From Rossellomorea sp. y25 (GTDB lineage Bacteria > Bacillota > Bacilli > Bacillales > Bacillaceae_B), in assembly GCF_038049935.1 (NCBI RefSeq), contig NZ_CP145886.1:2488501-2552500 (forward strand): a stretch of DNA of 64,000 nucleotides, given 5' to 3'. Below, one piece after another: positions 9,644-17,666 of the stretch. The position numbers were made by a program, and so were the translations under genes. How positions within the stretch are numbered: position 1 is the stretch's first letter; every line of letters starts with the position of its first letter. The notes beneath the pieces were generated by a model. It saw only the letters and a list, made by a program, of their open reading frames with translations, was not told the origin of the DNA and searched no databases.

Positions 9644-9672
9644 CGTCACCTCACTCTATTGTGAGGTGATTC
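9644..9672 (+). terminator. Hairpin after the DUF948-like gene
   Basis: An 8-bp perfect stem (CACCTCAC/GTGAGGTG) with a six-base loop lies just past the stop codon. The following T tract is poor (ATTCGTT), so termination may be inefficient. Confidence 0.5.
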
Positions 9673-9790
9673 GTTATGTAGCTCATTACAATTTACATAA
9701 TCAAATTACCGTTAACCCCCTTCCCTTTACTTCCATCTGCCTCTTTAAACATGCTACAATCGACTAGATTAGTTACGAGGAGGATTCGGT

Positions 9791-10438
9791 ATGAAAAATT
9801 GGGCATTTGTTTCTGACTTTGACGGAACGATCTCTAAGAAGGATTTTTATCATCTTATACTGGAGAAATACTTTGTAGAGGGACAAGATTTATACAAACA
9901 ATGGAAGTCAGGCGAAATAAAGGATATCGAATTCTTGAGTCAGGTTTTCACATCCATCAATCAAGAAGAAAATCAGATTATTGATGACATCCATTCTCTC
10001 GAAATAGATGAATACGTCCCTTCCTTCATCCGTAAAGTGCAGGCTCAAGGTGGAGACTTCTATATATTAAGTGCAGGCACTGATTACTATATTCATCATA
10101 TTCTACAACAGCATGAAATTACGAATGTTAAAGTGTATTCAAATGAAGGGTACTACAAAGAGAAGAATGTACATATGAATATTGATCCCGGGCATCCCCA
10201 TCACTCTGCAAGATATGGAATTGACAAATCAAAGGTACTTACTGACCTTAAAAAAGAGTATGAAACCATCTATTTTGCAGGTGATAGTGAACCTGATAGC
10301 CATCCAGCAAAAGTAGCCGATGTAACCTTTGCGATGAAAGCACTACAGGCTATTTTAAAGGAAAACAATACTTCCTTTATTGAAGTGAATGATTTTAATG
10401 ACATTGACCGTTATCTAACACGTATTGGTGTGCTGTGA
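9791..10438 (+). CDS. HAD-IB phosphatase, MtnX-like
   Basis: This 215-residue protein has HAD motif I DFDGTISKKD, a serine motif II LSAGTDYY, and motif III/IV FAGDSEPDSHPA. The pattern matches the MtnX family (2-hydroxy-3-keto-5-methylthiopentenyl-1-phosphate phosphatase of methionine salvage), but no mtn gene lies nearby, so the substrate may differ. The ATG follows GAGGAGGATTCGGT. A promoter for a separate RNA begins ten bases past its stop. Confidence 0.8.
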   Translation: MKNWAFVSDFDGTISKKDFYHLILEKYFVEGQDLYKQWKSGEIKDIEFLSQVFTSINQEENQIIDDIHSLEIDEYVPSFIRKVQAQGGDFYILSAGTDYYIHHILQQHEITNVKVYSNEGYYKEKNVHMNIDPGHPHHSARYGIDKSKVLTDLKKEYETIYFAGDSEPDSHPAKVADVTFAMKALQAILKENNTSFIEVNDFNDIDRYLTRIGVL

Positions 10439-10447
10439 TAGACCGTT

Positions 10448-10477
10448 TTGCTATTTAGACTAATAGCGTGTTATAAT
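10448..10477 (+). promoter_or_regulatory. SigA-type promoter for an orphan small RNA
   Basis: TTGCTA (10448-10453), an 18-base spacer and a perfect TATAAT (10472-10477) lie downstream of the MtnX-like gene. No coding gene follows on this strand for over 1.1 kb. Confidence 0.75.
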
Positions 10478-10483
10478 ATTCTT

Positions 10484-10592
10484 GCCTCTCCCGAACATTC
10501 GCTTGTTGCGGGACACTTAACCATGTACGGACGGGAGGGGCCTCGATACAAAACTTACAGACTGAATTCCTATTAGGGGTTCGGTCTTTTTT
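10484..10592 (+). ncRNA. Unidentified structured small RNA, about 109 nt
   Basis: The transcript predicted from the adjacent promoter folds as a 9-bp stem, CCTCTCCCG (about 10484-10492) pairing with CGGGAGGGG (10532-10540). This stem encloses two small hairpins (AACA/TGTT and ACA/TGT). A second hairpin (GACTGAA/TTCGGTC, 10560-10586) and seven T residues form the terminator. No open frame with a ribosome site is seen. I do not recognise an Rfam family; RoxS/RsaE was considered and does not fit. Confidence 0.65.
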
Positions 10593-10633
10593 ATTTGGCA
10601 TTTTAATTAATCACAACGAAACTTTTTATAGAT

Positions 10634-10867
10634 ATGAAAAAGCCAGCCCCCGATTGGGAACTGGCTTGAGATACTAATGTAAGGAGCCACATTTGCCGTA
10701 ATTTGATATAAGAAAGTTTTAAACCACCACTCCTCAAAGTGGGTGTTTACAGAAGGTTTCCTGTCGTCCTCAAATCGTGGAGGCTTGACATTCCAACTTC
10801 GATGTAAAACTCCCTATTACAGTTTAAAGGTTAAAACTTCGTTATGATTACGTACAACGCAGCCTGT
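10634..10867 (-). ncRNA. ssrS: Probable 6S RNA (ssrS), about 234 nt
   Basis: This is a non-coding transcript with its own SigA promoter and an intrinsic terminator (AGCCAG/CTGGCT stem, 10641-10667, then T run). The 5' part (TGTAATAGGGAGTTTTACAT) can pair with the 3' part (ATGTGGCTCCTTACA), giving a long closing stem. The interior carries hairpins around ACAGG/CCTTCTGT and CACCCACT/AGTGGTG. The GGCAAATGTGGCTCC block and the rod-like layout recall Firmicute 6S RNA. Identity is by memory of family features, not by a covariance search. Confidence 0.55.
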
Positions 10868-10873
10868 ATTAGT

Positions 10874-10902
10874 ATAATACATCATCATGAATAACATTTC
10901 AA
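10874..10902 (-). promoter_or_regulatory. SigA promoter of the 6S-like RNA
   Basis: On the minus strand TTGAAA (10902-10897), a 17-base spacer and TATTAT (10879-10874) precede the RNA. Confidence 0.75.
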
Positions 10903-10973
10903 CTATTGTTTTTCTTTACCAGCAACAGATACTCGTTAATTAAAGCATCGGACCAAGGTCCGTCCCTCTTTCA

Positions 10974-11411
10974 TTACGCGTCGTATACTTCCATTTTCTC
11001 CATAACGTCGCCGTTTTTCATTGATTTAGCGATGTCGATTCCTGAAGTCACTTTTCCGAAGACGGTATGAACGCCGTTTAGATGAGGCTGTGGCTCATGA
11101 ACGATGAAGAACTGACTTCCTCCAGTATCTTTACCCGCGTGGGCCATGGATAATGAACCTTCTTCATGTTTATGTGGATTTCCTTCTGTTTCACATTTGA
11201 TTGTGTAACCAGGACCACCCATACCATTTCCATTAGGGCATCCGCCTTGGCTTACGAAACCAGGGATGACACGGTGGAAGCTTAAACCGTTGTAGAAACC
11301 TTCGTTTGCTAGTTTTTCGAAATTTGCCACTGTTCCAGGTGCTTCATTTGGAAATAGATCAAATTCGATTTTTTCACCTGTCTGAAATTGTATGTATCCT
11401 TTTTTCGCCAT
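10974..11411 (-). CDS. ppiB: Peptidyl-prolyl cis-trans isomerase B (cyclophilin)
   Basis: PpiB speeds proline cis-trans isomerisation during protein folding in the cytosol. The 145-residue protein has the cyclophilin core, including [13 protein letters not shown] with the catalytic Arg, [15 protein letters not shown], and [12 protein letters not shown]. There is no signal peptide. Length and motifs agree with Bacillus PpiB. The ATG follows AAAGGAGCTGTTAATA. In B. subtilis ppiB is near ypuA; here ypuA is about 9 kb away. Confidence 0.95.
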   Translation of the reverse strand: MAKKGYIQFQTGEKIEFDLFPNEAPGTVANFEKLANEGFYNGLSFHRVIPGFVSQGGCPNGNGMGGPGYTIKCETEGNPHKHEEGSLSMAHAGKDTGGSQFFIVHEPQPHLNGVHTVFGKVTSGIDIAKSMKNGDVMEKMEVYDA

Positions 11412-11653
11412 TATTAACAGCTCCTTTTTTATAATAGGTCAATCAATATAATATCATTGAACAATTCTAATGTCACTTTAAAGGTTTGTTTTAATCAGGA
11501 TGCACTTTATTGAACTTACCATTTTTGTTATTTTTATGTTAATGCTTGCTGTATTCACTTTCCCTAAAAACTTCGAGCACAGGTTGTCATGAAATACTAC
11601 TTTGTTCGAATAAGCTTTAAAGAAGTCATTTTTCATTTTAGGGAGTGAAACTT

Positions 11654-11950
11654 ATGATTGAAAATTTATTAAGCGGGATTTCCATTGACCCCCAAGTCAC
11701 CGTACTTGTTCCAATGTTATGGGTTTTAGGGTACGCATTGAAGAGGACTCCTCACATTCCGGATTGGTTGATTATCTGGATTTTGTTGCTGGTGGGGGTT
11801 GCTGCCAGTAGTTGGACTTTGGGATTTGATTTTAATGGAATTGCCAATGGGTTCATCGCAACGGGTGCAGCGATTACGACCCATCAATCTGTTAAACAGA
11901 CGTTTTTCTCAAGGGTGAACGATCGTAATAAAAGAGAAAAAAAGAAATAG
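11654..11950 (+). CDS. Phage holin-like membrane protein, stand-alone
   Basis: This 98-residue protein has three hydrophobic segments (around the SIDPQVTVLVPMLWVLGYAL region, LIIWILLLVGVAASS, and FNGIANGFIATGAAIT) and a strongly basic tail (VNDRNKREKKK). This layout matches the phage_holin_5_2 type. No endolysin or other phage gene is adjacent, so it is a domesticated or orphan copy. ATG at 11654 is preferred: the in-frame GTG at 11645 belongs to the AGGGAGTG ribosome site. Confidence 0.65.
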   Translation: MIENLLSGISIDPQVTVLVPMLWVLGYALKRTPHIPDWLIIWILLLVGVAASSWTLGFDFNGIANGFIATGAAITTHQSVKQTFFSRVNDRNKREKKK

Positions 11951-11956
11951 GGAAGA

Positions 11957-12017
11957 AAAAGGACTGGTCCATGTGAAACTGAAACACAAACACAGTTTTT
12001 CTTGGCCAATCCTTTTT
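11957..12017. terminator. Bidirectional terminator
   Basis: AAAAAGGACTGGTCCA pairs with TTGGCCAATCCTTTTT around an A-rich loop, between two convergent genes. A and T tracts flank both sides. Confidence 0.7.
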
Positions 12018-12026
12018 ATATTGTAT

Positions 12027-12548
12027 TTATTTTGACATCACTTCAATGAATTCTCTCATATAGTCTGGTAAATCGGGCGGTCTGCGGCTTGAAACGATAT
12101 GACCATCAGTGACGACCGGTTCGTTCACCCAGGTTGCCCCAGCGTTTTCCATGTCATCTTTTATTCCCGGTGTACTTGTGACTTTTACACCTTGAAGAAT
12201 TTTGGCTGAAATCAATACCCATCCCGCATGACAGATTTGACCGATCGGTTTCTTACTCCTATCCATGATTTGCACCATCGAGATGACATCTTCATAGCGG
12301 CGCAGCTTATCGGGAGACCACCCACCCGGTACCAGCATGGCATCATAGTCTTCAGGATTGATGTCTTTAAACGCATATTCTGAAACAATCGGAACTCCGT
12401 ACTTTCCGATAAATTCTTGATCGGCATTTTCTCCGACAATATGTACAGTTGCTCCTTCTTCCCGCAAACGCAATACAGGATACCACAGTTCAAGATCTTC
12501 GAAATCTGCACTTACTAATTGAATGACTTTTTTCCCCGTTAACCTCAA
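12027..12548 (-). CDS. DJ-1/PfpI family protein (class I glutamine amidotransferase-like)
   Basis: This 173-residue protein has the DJ-1/PfpI nucleophile elbow GQICHAGW with the conserved cysteine, plus the block MLVPGGWSPDKLRR. Bacillus members (YraA, YfkM) are described as stress-related proteins with proposed protein deglycase activity. The start is TTG at 12548, preceded by GAGGAGGGG; no ATG has comparable support. A very small membrane protein gene lies upstream on the same strand. Confidence 0.88.
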   Translation of the reverse strand: MRLTGKKVIQLVSADFEDLELWYPVLRLREEGATVHIVGENADQEFIGKYGVPIVSEYAFKDINPEDYDAMLVPGGWSPDKLRRYEDVISMVQIMDRSKKPIGQICHAGWVLISAKILQGVKVTSTPGIKDDMENAGATWVNEPVVTDGHIVSSRRPPDLPDYMREFIEVMSK

Positions 12549-12617
12549 CAGGACCCCTCCTCACTTTTCTTCACTATCATTGTCTAAGTTATATCTAAAT
12601 ATTGCAACCAATCAACC

Positions 12618-12758
12618 TTAATTATACGGACTATACTTCTTAATTGCTTGAATGATTGTTTTCGTTTGGAAATATGATACAAGGAAGGCAACCATGGTCA
12701 TGATAGAACCAATTGTGTATATAAGTTTCGAAAATTGCTTACTTGAATTTTTTCTCAA
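12618..12758 (-). CDS. 46-residue single-pass membrane protein, hypothetical
   Basis: This short frame starts at TTG (12758) after AGGTGATTCC and ends at TAA (12620-12618). The translation has a basic start (MRKNSSKQFSK), one hydrophobic helix (LIYTIGSIMTMVAFLVSYF) and a basic tail (IKKYSPYN). The positive-inside pattern and ribosome site support expression. It shares direction with the PfpI gene 69 bases downstream. I recognise no family. Confidence 0.5.
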   Translation of the reverse strand: MRKNSSKQFSKLIYTIGSIMTMVAFLVSYFQTKTIIQAIKKYSPYN

Positions 12759-12909
12759 AGGAATCACCTAACCTTCAAAATTGTAACAACACTCTCCTAT
12801 TATCCCCATTTTAAAAAGAAGTATGAAATGGAAAAGAACCGCTTATCCAATCATATAAAGTCATGACCTGGCATATGTTGATAGTACTTTTTGTGAAAGG
12901 GGTGATCCA

Positions 12910-13539
12910 ATGTATAACCCCCACTATTCATTTAATCGTGCGGTGAGAAGTGAAGATTGTACCTTACCGTTTTGTGCACAAACCAATGATCCTGCCCCTC
13001 TCTTTATTGCTGAGGCGTATGATAACGCACAAAAGAAAATAAACACCGTTAACTTAGAATCGTATCGGGGCAAATGGGTTATTCTGTTTTTTTATTCCAG
13101 CGATTTCACCTTCGTTTGACCAACTGAGCTGGCAGCGGTCGCTGCTATTCACCCTAAATTTCAAGCACTGCAAGCTGAAGTTCTCGGGATAAGTACAGAC
13201 AGTGTTTACGCCCACAAAGTTTTCACTGAAGTATCCCCGTCCGCATCTAAAGTGCAATTTCCGTTAGTGAGTGATCGAAATCATCAAATAAGTAAAGCTT
13301 ATCGGGTATTAAATGAGCGTGCTGGTGCTACGTTTAGAGCCACCATTATCATCGACCCTGAAGGCATCATTACATCTAAAATGATCTATCCGCCTGAGGT
13401 TGGGCGTAATACGTATGAAATATTGAGAGTACTGGAAGGTATACAATTTGGAAGAAAAACAGGAGCGGGCGTTCCTGCCAATTGGCTGCCGAACCAATCC
13501 GGAATTCAGAAAGATCCTGACTTCATTGGAAAAATATAA
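12910..13539 (+). CDS. Peroxiredoxin with in-frame TGA at the peroxidatic cysteine: candidate selenoprotein PrxU
   Basis: One frame of 209 residues runs from ATG 12910 (behind AAAGGGGTGATCCA) to TAA 13539 and contains a single TGA at 13117-13119, codon 70. The surrounding protein reads FYSSDFTFV-U-PTELAAV. In typical peroxiredoxins this is FTFVCPTE, so TGA falls exactly on the peroxidatic residue. The rest of the AhpC/Prx fold is intact: GISTDS, FPLVSDRN, GATFRATIIIDPEG with the conserved Arg, and a C-terminal GAGVPANW where 2-Cys enzymes have VCPANW, so the usual resolving Cys is missing. Cys17 and Cys22 are alternative partners. A SECIS-like hairpin follows. The alternative is a pseudogene with one nonsense change. 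Confidence 0.8.
13130..13147 (+). promoter_or_regulatory. Candidate bacterial SECIS hairpin of prxU
   Basis: TGGCAGC and GCTGCTA form a 7-bp stem (one G-U pair) around the loop GGTC (13137-13140). The loop begins 17 nt after the TGA, and GGU occupies +18 to +20. In E. coli fdhF, GGU lies at +19 to +21. This matches known geometry; function is inferred. Confidence 0.6.
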
Positions 13540-13575
13540 AAAGCCGTCCCTGTCGATGAGACGGCTTTATTTTTT
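13538..13575. terminator. Bidirectional terminator between prxU and the YkwC-like gene
   Basis: AAAGCCGTC and GACGGCTTT form the stem, followed by TATTTTT on the plus strand and ATATTTTTC on the minus strand. Confidence 0.85.
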
Positions 13576-14455
13576 ATGCTTCCAATAATTTAATAAGAGC
13601 TTGAGTACCGCTGTTCTCCTCACCTTTAAGAGCCAAATCTTCATATAGTGAAAGGGCTAACTCTAACCCAGGTGTCTTAATGTCCATTTCCTTGGCTGAA
13701 TCCAGGGCAATCTTAAGATCTTTGATAAAATGCTTTACATAAAAACCAGGAGCATAGTCTTCCTTGATCATTCGTGGTACCAGATTAATTAAGGACCAAC
13801 TTCCTGCTGCCCCGGACGTGATACTCTTAAGAACATTATTAGGATCCAAGCCTGATTTCTTGGCATAAAGAAGGGCTTCACTGACTCCCATCATGTTAGA
13901 AGCAATCGTGATTTGGTTACACATCTTCGTATACTGCCCCGCCCCTGCTTTTCCTTGATATACAACATTTGTACCTAGAAGGTCTAATAGAGGCTTTACA
14001 GTTTCGAATGGTTCTTTGTCTCCTCCTACCATGATAGAAAGCCTTGCTTCTTTTGCTCCTATGTCTCCCCCGGAAACAGGGGCATCTAATGTGAAAACCC
14101 CTTTATCAACCCCATATGTGTAGATTTCCTCTGCTAATCTTGGAGATGATGTGGTCATATCGATGGCAATCGAACCCTGTTTCAAGTGATGAAGAATTCC
14201 ACTTTCACCAAGGTAAATTTCATCTACATCAGATGGATAGCCCACGATCGTAATGACTATATCCGAAACTTCAGCAACTTCCTTTGGAGTGTCAGCCCAT
14301 TTTGCACCGTTTTGTATAAGCTTTAATGCTTTCTCTTTCGTGCGATTGTAAACGACCATCGGAAAACCAGAATCGAGTAGATGCCCAGCCATGCTTTGTC
14401 CCATCACACCTGTTCCAATAAATCCAATGACGCTTTCCTTCGTTAATTCCTTCAT
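13574..14455 (-). CDS. ykwC: NAD(P)-dependent beta-hydroxyacid dehydrogenase, YkwC-like
   Basis: This 293-residue enzyme belongs to the 3-hydroxyisobutyrate/tartronate semialdehyde dehydrogenase family. Visible features are the Rossmann motif GFIGTGVMGQSMAGHL (about 10-25), the substrate-binding block DAPVSGGDIGA, and the catalytic lysine region GQYTKMCNQ. The exact substrate is not fixed by sequence. The ATG at 14455 follows AAAGGGAGGATGAAGTA. It converges with prxU and shares its terminator. Confidence 0.88.
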   Translation of the reverse strand: MKELTKESVIGFIGTGVMGQSMAGHLLDSGFPMVVYNRTKEKALKLIQNGAKWADTPKEVAEVSDIVITIVGYPSDVDEIYLGESGILHHLKQGSIAIDMTTSSPRLAEEIYTYGVDKGVFTLDAPVSGGDIGAKEARLSIMVGGDKEPFETVKPLLDLLGTNVVYQGKAGAGQYTKMCNQITIASNMMGVSEALLYAKKSGLDPNNVLKSITSGAAGSWSLINLVPRMIKEDYAPGFYVKHFIKDLKIALDSAKEMDIKTPGLELALSLYEDLALKGEENSGTQALIKLLEA

Positions 14456-14621
14456 TTACTTCATCCTCCCTTTGCATTTCTTCTATGTATATTTTTAACT
14501 AGAACTCTAAAAATGTCCACTCCTGGATTTATTTGATTCAACCCCCGATGTTTAAATTCATGTACGCCGGGAAAATAAAGAGCATACCAAACAAACTCTA
14601 TTATTGGTAGGAGGAGAAAAA

Positions 14622-14882
14622 ATGAAAGTAAATAAAAGCTTACTTGTGGGTGCGACAGTTACGGCTGGTTCATTAGGATGGATTCTGTCATCAAAAGAGA
14701 AGCGTAATCAGCTGCATAATGTAAAAGAAGGATTGGTTACGAAATTCAAAAAGAGAAGAAAAGAAGATTTACCTGTAGAAAAAGGCGGTAATCCGGATCC
14801 CGCCAATATCGAAGACAATTCCATGGTGAGTGAAGGAGCCATGACATCGGTTCAATATTATAATGAGAAGAAACAAGATTAA
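14622..14882 (+). CDS. Hypothetical protein with N-terminal membrane segment
   Basis: This 86-residue protein has a short hydrophobic N-terminus (SLLVGATVTAGSLGWIL) followed by a basic stretch (TKFKKRRKEDLP) and an acidic, proline-containing tail. I do not recognise it with certainty. ATG at 14622 is chosen because GGAGGAG lies just upstream; the TTG at 14604 precedes that site. It is a single gene with its own terminator. Confidence 0.6.
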   Translation: MKVNKSLLVGATVTAGSLGWILSSKEKRNQLHNVKEGLVTKFKKRRKEDLPVEKGGNPDPANIEDNSMVSEGAMTSVQYYNEKKQD

Positions 14883-14885
14883 ATA

Positions 14886-14932
14886 AAAGCTGAACGCGGG
14901 GATTGAATCTCCTCCCTCGTTCAGCTCTTTTT
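14886..14932 (+). terminator. Rho-independent terminator
   Basis: AGCTGAACG and CGTTCAGCT form a 9-bp stem followed by CTTTTTAA, past the hypothetical gene. Read the other way it also ends the DUF202 gene. Confidence 0.8.
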
Positions 14933-15287
14933 AATTCAGTGTAAAAAAATAAACCGTTACAAATAGAAGAACAACAGTTGCAACAATGGCCATCATCTTA
15001 ATAATGGCATCTGCGGACACAAATGTTTGTGTGTTTATATGCTTTCTCGTCCTATAATAGTTAACAGTTGATCCAATAATGATAACTAATCCAATGATGA
15101 GAGCGATAGCACTGATGGCAACGGCGATTCGATCTTGGACCGCATCCCCTTGAAGCGAGTTATAATGCAAGCTTGTTGTTAAGAAACCGATCCCTATGAT
15201 GGCAATGGCTGTTCGAATCCATGCCAGAAACGTTCGTTCGTTTGCTAAGTGCTGCTGAATATATTTTGATTCATTGGTTTCATTCAT
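14931..15287 (-). CDS. DUF202 family membrane protein (YidH-like)
   Basis: This 118-residue protein has the DUF202 signature near its start (QHLANERTFLAWIRTAIAIIGIG) and three transmembrane helices: GIGFLTT, AISAIALIIGLVIIIG and AIVATVVLLFVTVYFF. The function is unknown. ATG at 15287 is chosen behind AGGGAAGTGGAAATC; a longer frame starting at 15326 has a poorly spaced ribosome site. Confidence 0.85.
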   Translation of the reverse strand: MNETNESKYIQQHLANERTFLAWIRTAIAIIGIGFLTTSLHYNSLQGDAVQDRIAVAISAIALIIGLVIIIGSTVNYYRTRKHINTQTFVSADAIIKMMAIVATVVLLFVTVYFFTLN

Positions 15288-15433
15288 GATTTCCACTTCC
15301 CTGGTTCTTCCATTCCATGCAATCATCCCCCTCTAATTCGGGGGATGATTTGTATATTAGTTGCTTATCCTTTATTTTAAACATTATGGTTTTTATCCAG
15401 CTGGCCAGCTAGAAGTTAAGGATAGCTTTCTTG

Positions 15434-16561
15434 TTATCTGACAGCACACCGGTTTGGTCCTGTTTCCATTTCCCGTTTTTCATCTTCTTCAGGATCCATT
15501 TTACCCATGTTGGTTTCACGAATTTTTTCATAGCTATTCGGTTGAGGTGGAAGATTTTCTGTGACCGTTTTTCTAAACTCTTTTTCATCTTCAATATTCA
15601 AACCGTGATTTTCCTTATATAGATCACTTAGAAGATGTGAGACTGATCCATCTTCATTCATCTCGTCTATCGTCATAAAGTGTGCAGGTAATACAGTTAA
15701 CTGATCCTCAAGGTTTTTGTATCTGGAATACAATGTTTTTCTCAAGTCCCCTACCCAATCTTCTGCTTTCCCGGCTAAATCAGGTCTACCTATTGAATCA
15801 ATAAATAGAATATCTCCTGTTAGCAAATAGTGGTGATCTACAATAAAGGAAGTGCTTCCTATCGTATGTCCAGGTGAGTATACAGCTTTAATGGTTGTGT
15901 CGCCCACTTTAATGACAGTATCATCGTTTAATTCTTCATATTCGTACTGAACTTCCTCTGCATCTTTAGGTGGTAAATAATAAGGAGTATTGTATTCATT
16001 GCTCAAAGTTTTACCTCCCGAAATGTGATCAGCATGCAGATGTGTATCAAGTACAGCTTGAACGGAAACTTTATGATCTTGAATAAATTCCTTATAAGGT
16101 TCTAGCAGTCGGCTGGGGTCAACGAAAGCCGCTTCTCCATTTGAGATGATGGCATAGGATAAACATCCTTTCCCGATCCGGACAAATTGATAAAGTGCAC
16201 CGCCTGAAATATCACCTATTTTAACAGGCTCTAAATATTCACTCCAAGCCTGCATGCCTCCTTCAACGGAATAAATGTTGTCCATCCCGGCATCAACAAG
16301 CATTTCTGCCGTTTTCGTCGAGGAATTTCCCTTGGCACAAATAACATAAATGGCTTCATCATTCGGTAGTGTAGATTGAATAGATTGAAGGTTGTCTTTC
16401 AATTCGGAAAAAGGCTTGTTAATAATTTTTACATTCTTGCCCTCAACCTTCCAATCATCAAAGGAATCTTTCGGGCGGACGTCCAGAATAAACATCCTGT
16501 CTCCATTAAGTATCTTTTTAGTAAGTTCCTTTGCCGTCAATTGATTTACTGTAGTTGTCAT
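15434..16561 (-). CDS. Rhodanese-metallo-beta-lactamase fusion, persulfide dioxygenase-like (copy 1)
   Basis: Residues about 1-110 form a rhodanese domain with catalytic Cys74 ([10 protein letters not shown]). The rest is a metallo-beta-lactamase domain with the metal motif [12 protein letters not shown] (His174, His176, Asp178, His179), GHTIGS and GRPDLAG. Fusions of this kind oxidise glutathione- or low-molecular-weight persulfides to sulfite, and CstB of Staphylococcus joins the same modules in the opposite order. The conserved C-terminus ends NRCAVR. A second copy of equal length lies at 22492-23619. A CstR-like palindrome sits upstream. Start ATG 16561 follows AAGGGAGGAATTCATA. Confidence 0.88.
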   Translation of the reverse strand: MTTTVNQLTAKELTKKILNGDRMFILDVRPKDSFDDWKVEGKNVKIINKPFSELKDNLQSIQSTLPNDEAIYVICAKGNSSTKTAEMLVDAGMDNIYSVEGGMQAWSEYLEPVKIGDISGGALYQFVRIGKGCLSYAIISNGEAAFVDPSRLLEPYKEFIQDHKVSVQAVLDTHLHADHISGGKTLSNEYNTPYYLPPKDAEEVQYEYEELNDDTVIKVGDTTIKAVYSPGHTIGSTSFIVDHHYLLTGDILFIDSIGRPDLAGKAEDWVGDLRKTLYSRYKNLEDQLTVLPAHFMTIDEMNEDGSVSHLLSDLYKENHGLNIEDEKEFRKTVTENLPPQPNSYEKIRETNMGKMDPEEDEKREMETGPNRCAVR

Positions 16562-16629
16562 ATTATGAATTCCTCCCTTATCCTATTTTCATCCCATCGA
16601 AAATAAATTATCCTATTTCCCACATTTTA

Positions 16630-16645
16630 AACCTATTGGGGTATT
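16630..16645 (-). promoter_or_regulatory. CstR-like operator upstream of the first rhodanese-MBL gene
   Basis: On the minus strand AATACCCCAATAGGTT matches the ATACCC-N4-GGGTAT type palindrome found elsewhere in the locus, with one weaker arm. It lies 69-84 bases before the start codon. Confidence 0.55.
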
Positions 16646-16700
16646 ACAAAATTGAATATTCACCATACTTTGATGAAAATCAGAGAATAAAAGGAAAGAA

Positions 16701-16997
16701 TTATTCAACTTTCCCTTCCCATGCGAGCATTCCACCATTCATATTGATTACGTTGAATCCTTGATAGTCGAGAAACCTTACAGCTTGACTACTTCTACCA
16801 CCGGATTGACAAACCACAATGTACTCTTTCTTCTTATCTAATTCATTCATGCGAAATTCCAGTAGTCCTAACGGAAGGTGAATACTAGTTGGAATTTTCC
16901 CGGTTTGCACCTCTGCAACCTCTCGAACATCAATGATATTTAAGGGTTCTCCAGCTGACAATCGTTCAATCACTTCATTTGGTGAGATTGTTTTCAT
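16701..16997 (-). CDS. Single-domain rhodanese
   Basis: This 98-residue rhodanese has the Cys loop VCQSGGRSSQA and the N-terminal block NIIDVREVAEVQTGKIP. Such proteins carry sulfane sulfur as a Cys persulfide and pass it to partners. It is cytosolic, without a signal peptide. The ATG follows AGAGAGGGAATGTAA. It lies in the sulfur locus between the first fusion gene and a membrane-bound rhodanese. Confidence 0.9.
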   Translation of the reverse strand: MKTISPNEVIERLSAGEPLNIIDVREVAEVQTGKIPTSIHLPLGLLEFRMNELDKKKEYIVVCQSGGRSSQAVRFLDYQGFNVINMNGGMLAWEGKVE

Positions 16998-17132
16998 TTA
17001 CATTCCCTCTCTTTATTTAAAATTGTTTTCTTATAACGCACTTGCTTTTCATTTAGAATTAAGATTATCGTTCACCTTGTAATAAAAAACCCTTCTTATT
17101 CTGTAAAAACAAAGTCTAAAAATAGAACCTCA

Positions 17133-17504
17133 TTAATTGGACCAGGAATTCATTCCACCCTTAACATTTGTAACAGATGTGAACCCTTGCTGATTAAGCA
17201 CCTTGCATGCATTGGCACTTCTCATTCCGCTTTGACAGATCACGATGGTTTCTTTGTCTTTTGATAGTGTGTGAGCGTTTTGTTGTAAAGATTGTAATGG
17301 CATATTTTTAAATTGGGCAATGTGATTATGTTTGAATTCTCCTGGTGTTCGTACATCAATAAACTGCTTGGAGGTATCCCCCAGCAATGGTTTTAATTCA
17401 TTCGTTGAAATTTGGTTGATATTTTCACCTGGTTTTTTCATTCTCAAATAAAGAAAAATAAGTACAGCCAATAAGGTTAATCCTATAAACTCCAAAATAA
17501 GCAC
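17133..17504 (-). CDS. Membrane-anchored rhodanese
   Basis: This 123-residue protein has one N-terminal transmembrane helix (LEFIGLTLLAVLIFLYLRMK) and a rhodanese domain with ICQSGMRSANA and DVRTPGEFKHNHI. It resembles YibN/YqhL-type proteins. The promoter upstream contains a CstR-like operator placed between the -35 and -10 elements, so it should be induced by persulfide. Start ATG at 17504 follows AGGTGAGGTGCTT. Confidence 0.88.
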   Translation of the reverse strand: MLILEFIGLTLLAVLIFLYLRMKKPGENINQISTNELKPLLGDTSKQFIDVRTPGEFKHNHIAQFKNMPLQSLQQNAHTLSKDKETIVICQSGMRSANACKVLNQQGFTSVTNVKGGMNSWSN

Positions 17505-17556
17505 CTCACCTTTTTTATTTAGCTCGTGATTGCCAAAGCATTCACTTTATATCTAC

Positions 17557-17585
17557 ATAATATACCCCCATAGGTATTAAGTCAA
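17557..17585 (-). promoter_or_regulatory. Promoter with CstR-like operator for the membrane rhodanese
   Basis: On the minus strand TTGACT (17585-17580), a 17-base spacer and TATTAT (17562-17557) form a SigA promoter. The palindrome ATACCTATGGGGGTAT (17577-17562) fills the spacer. The cstR promoter has the same layout. Confidence 0.75.
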
Positions 17586-17629
17586 GTGCAACTTATTAGA
17601 ACCCTATCCCCTTATAGAACATCTTCATA

Positions 17630-17660
17630 GAAAAACCGACTCTGACCTTAGAGTCGGTTT
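17630..17660 (-). terminator. Terminator after the Gly/Tyr-rich gene
   Basis: On the minus strand AACCGACTCT-AAGGTC-AGAGTCGGTT is followed by TTTTC. Confidence 0.85.
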
Positions 17661-17666
17661 ACTTAT

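Noticed and set aside
11654..11950. Prophage remnant
   Set aside because: A single holin-like gene without endolysin, portal, integrase or att sites is not enough.
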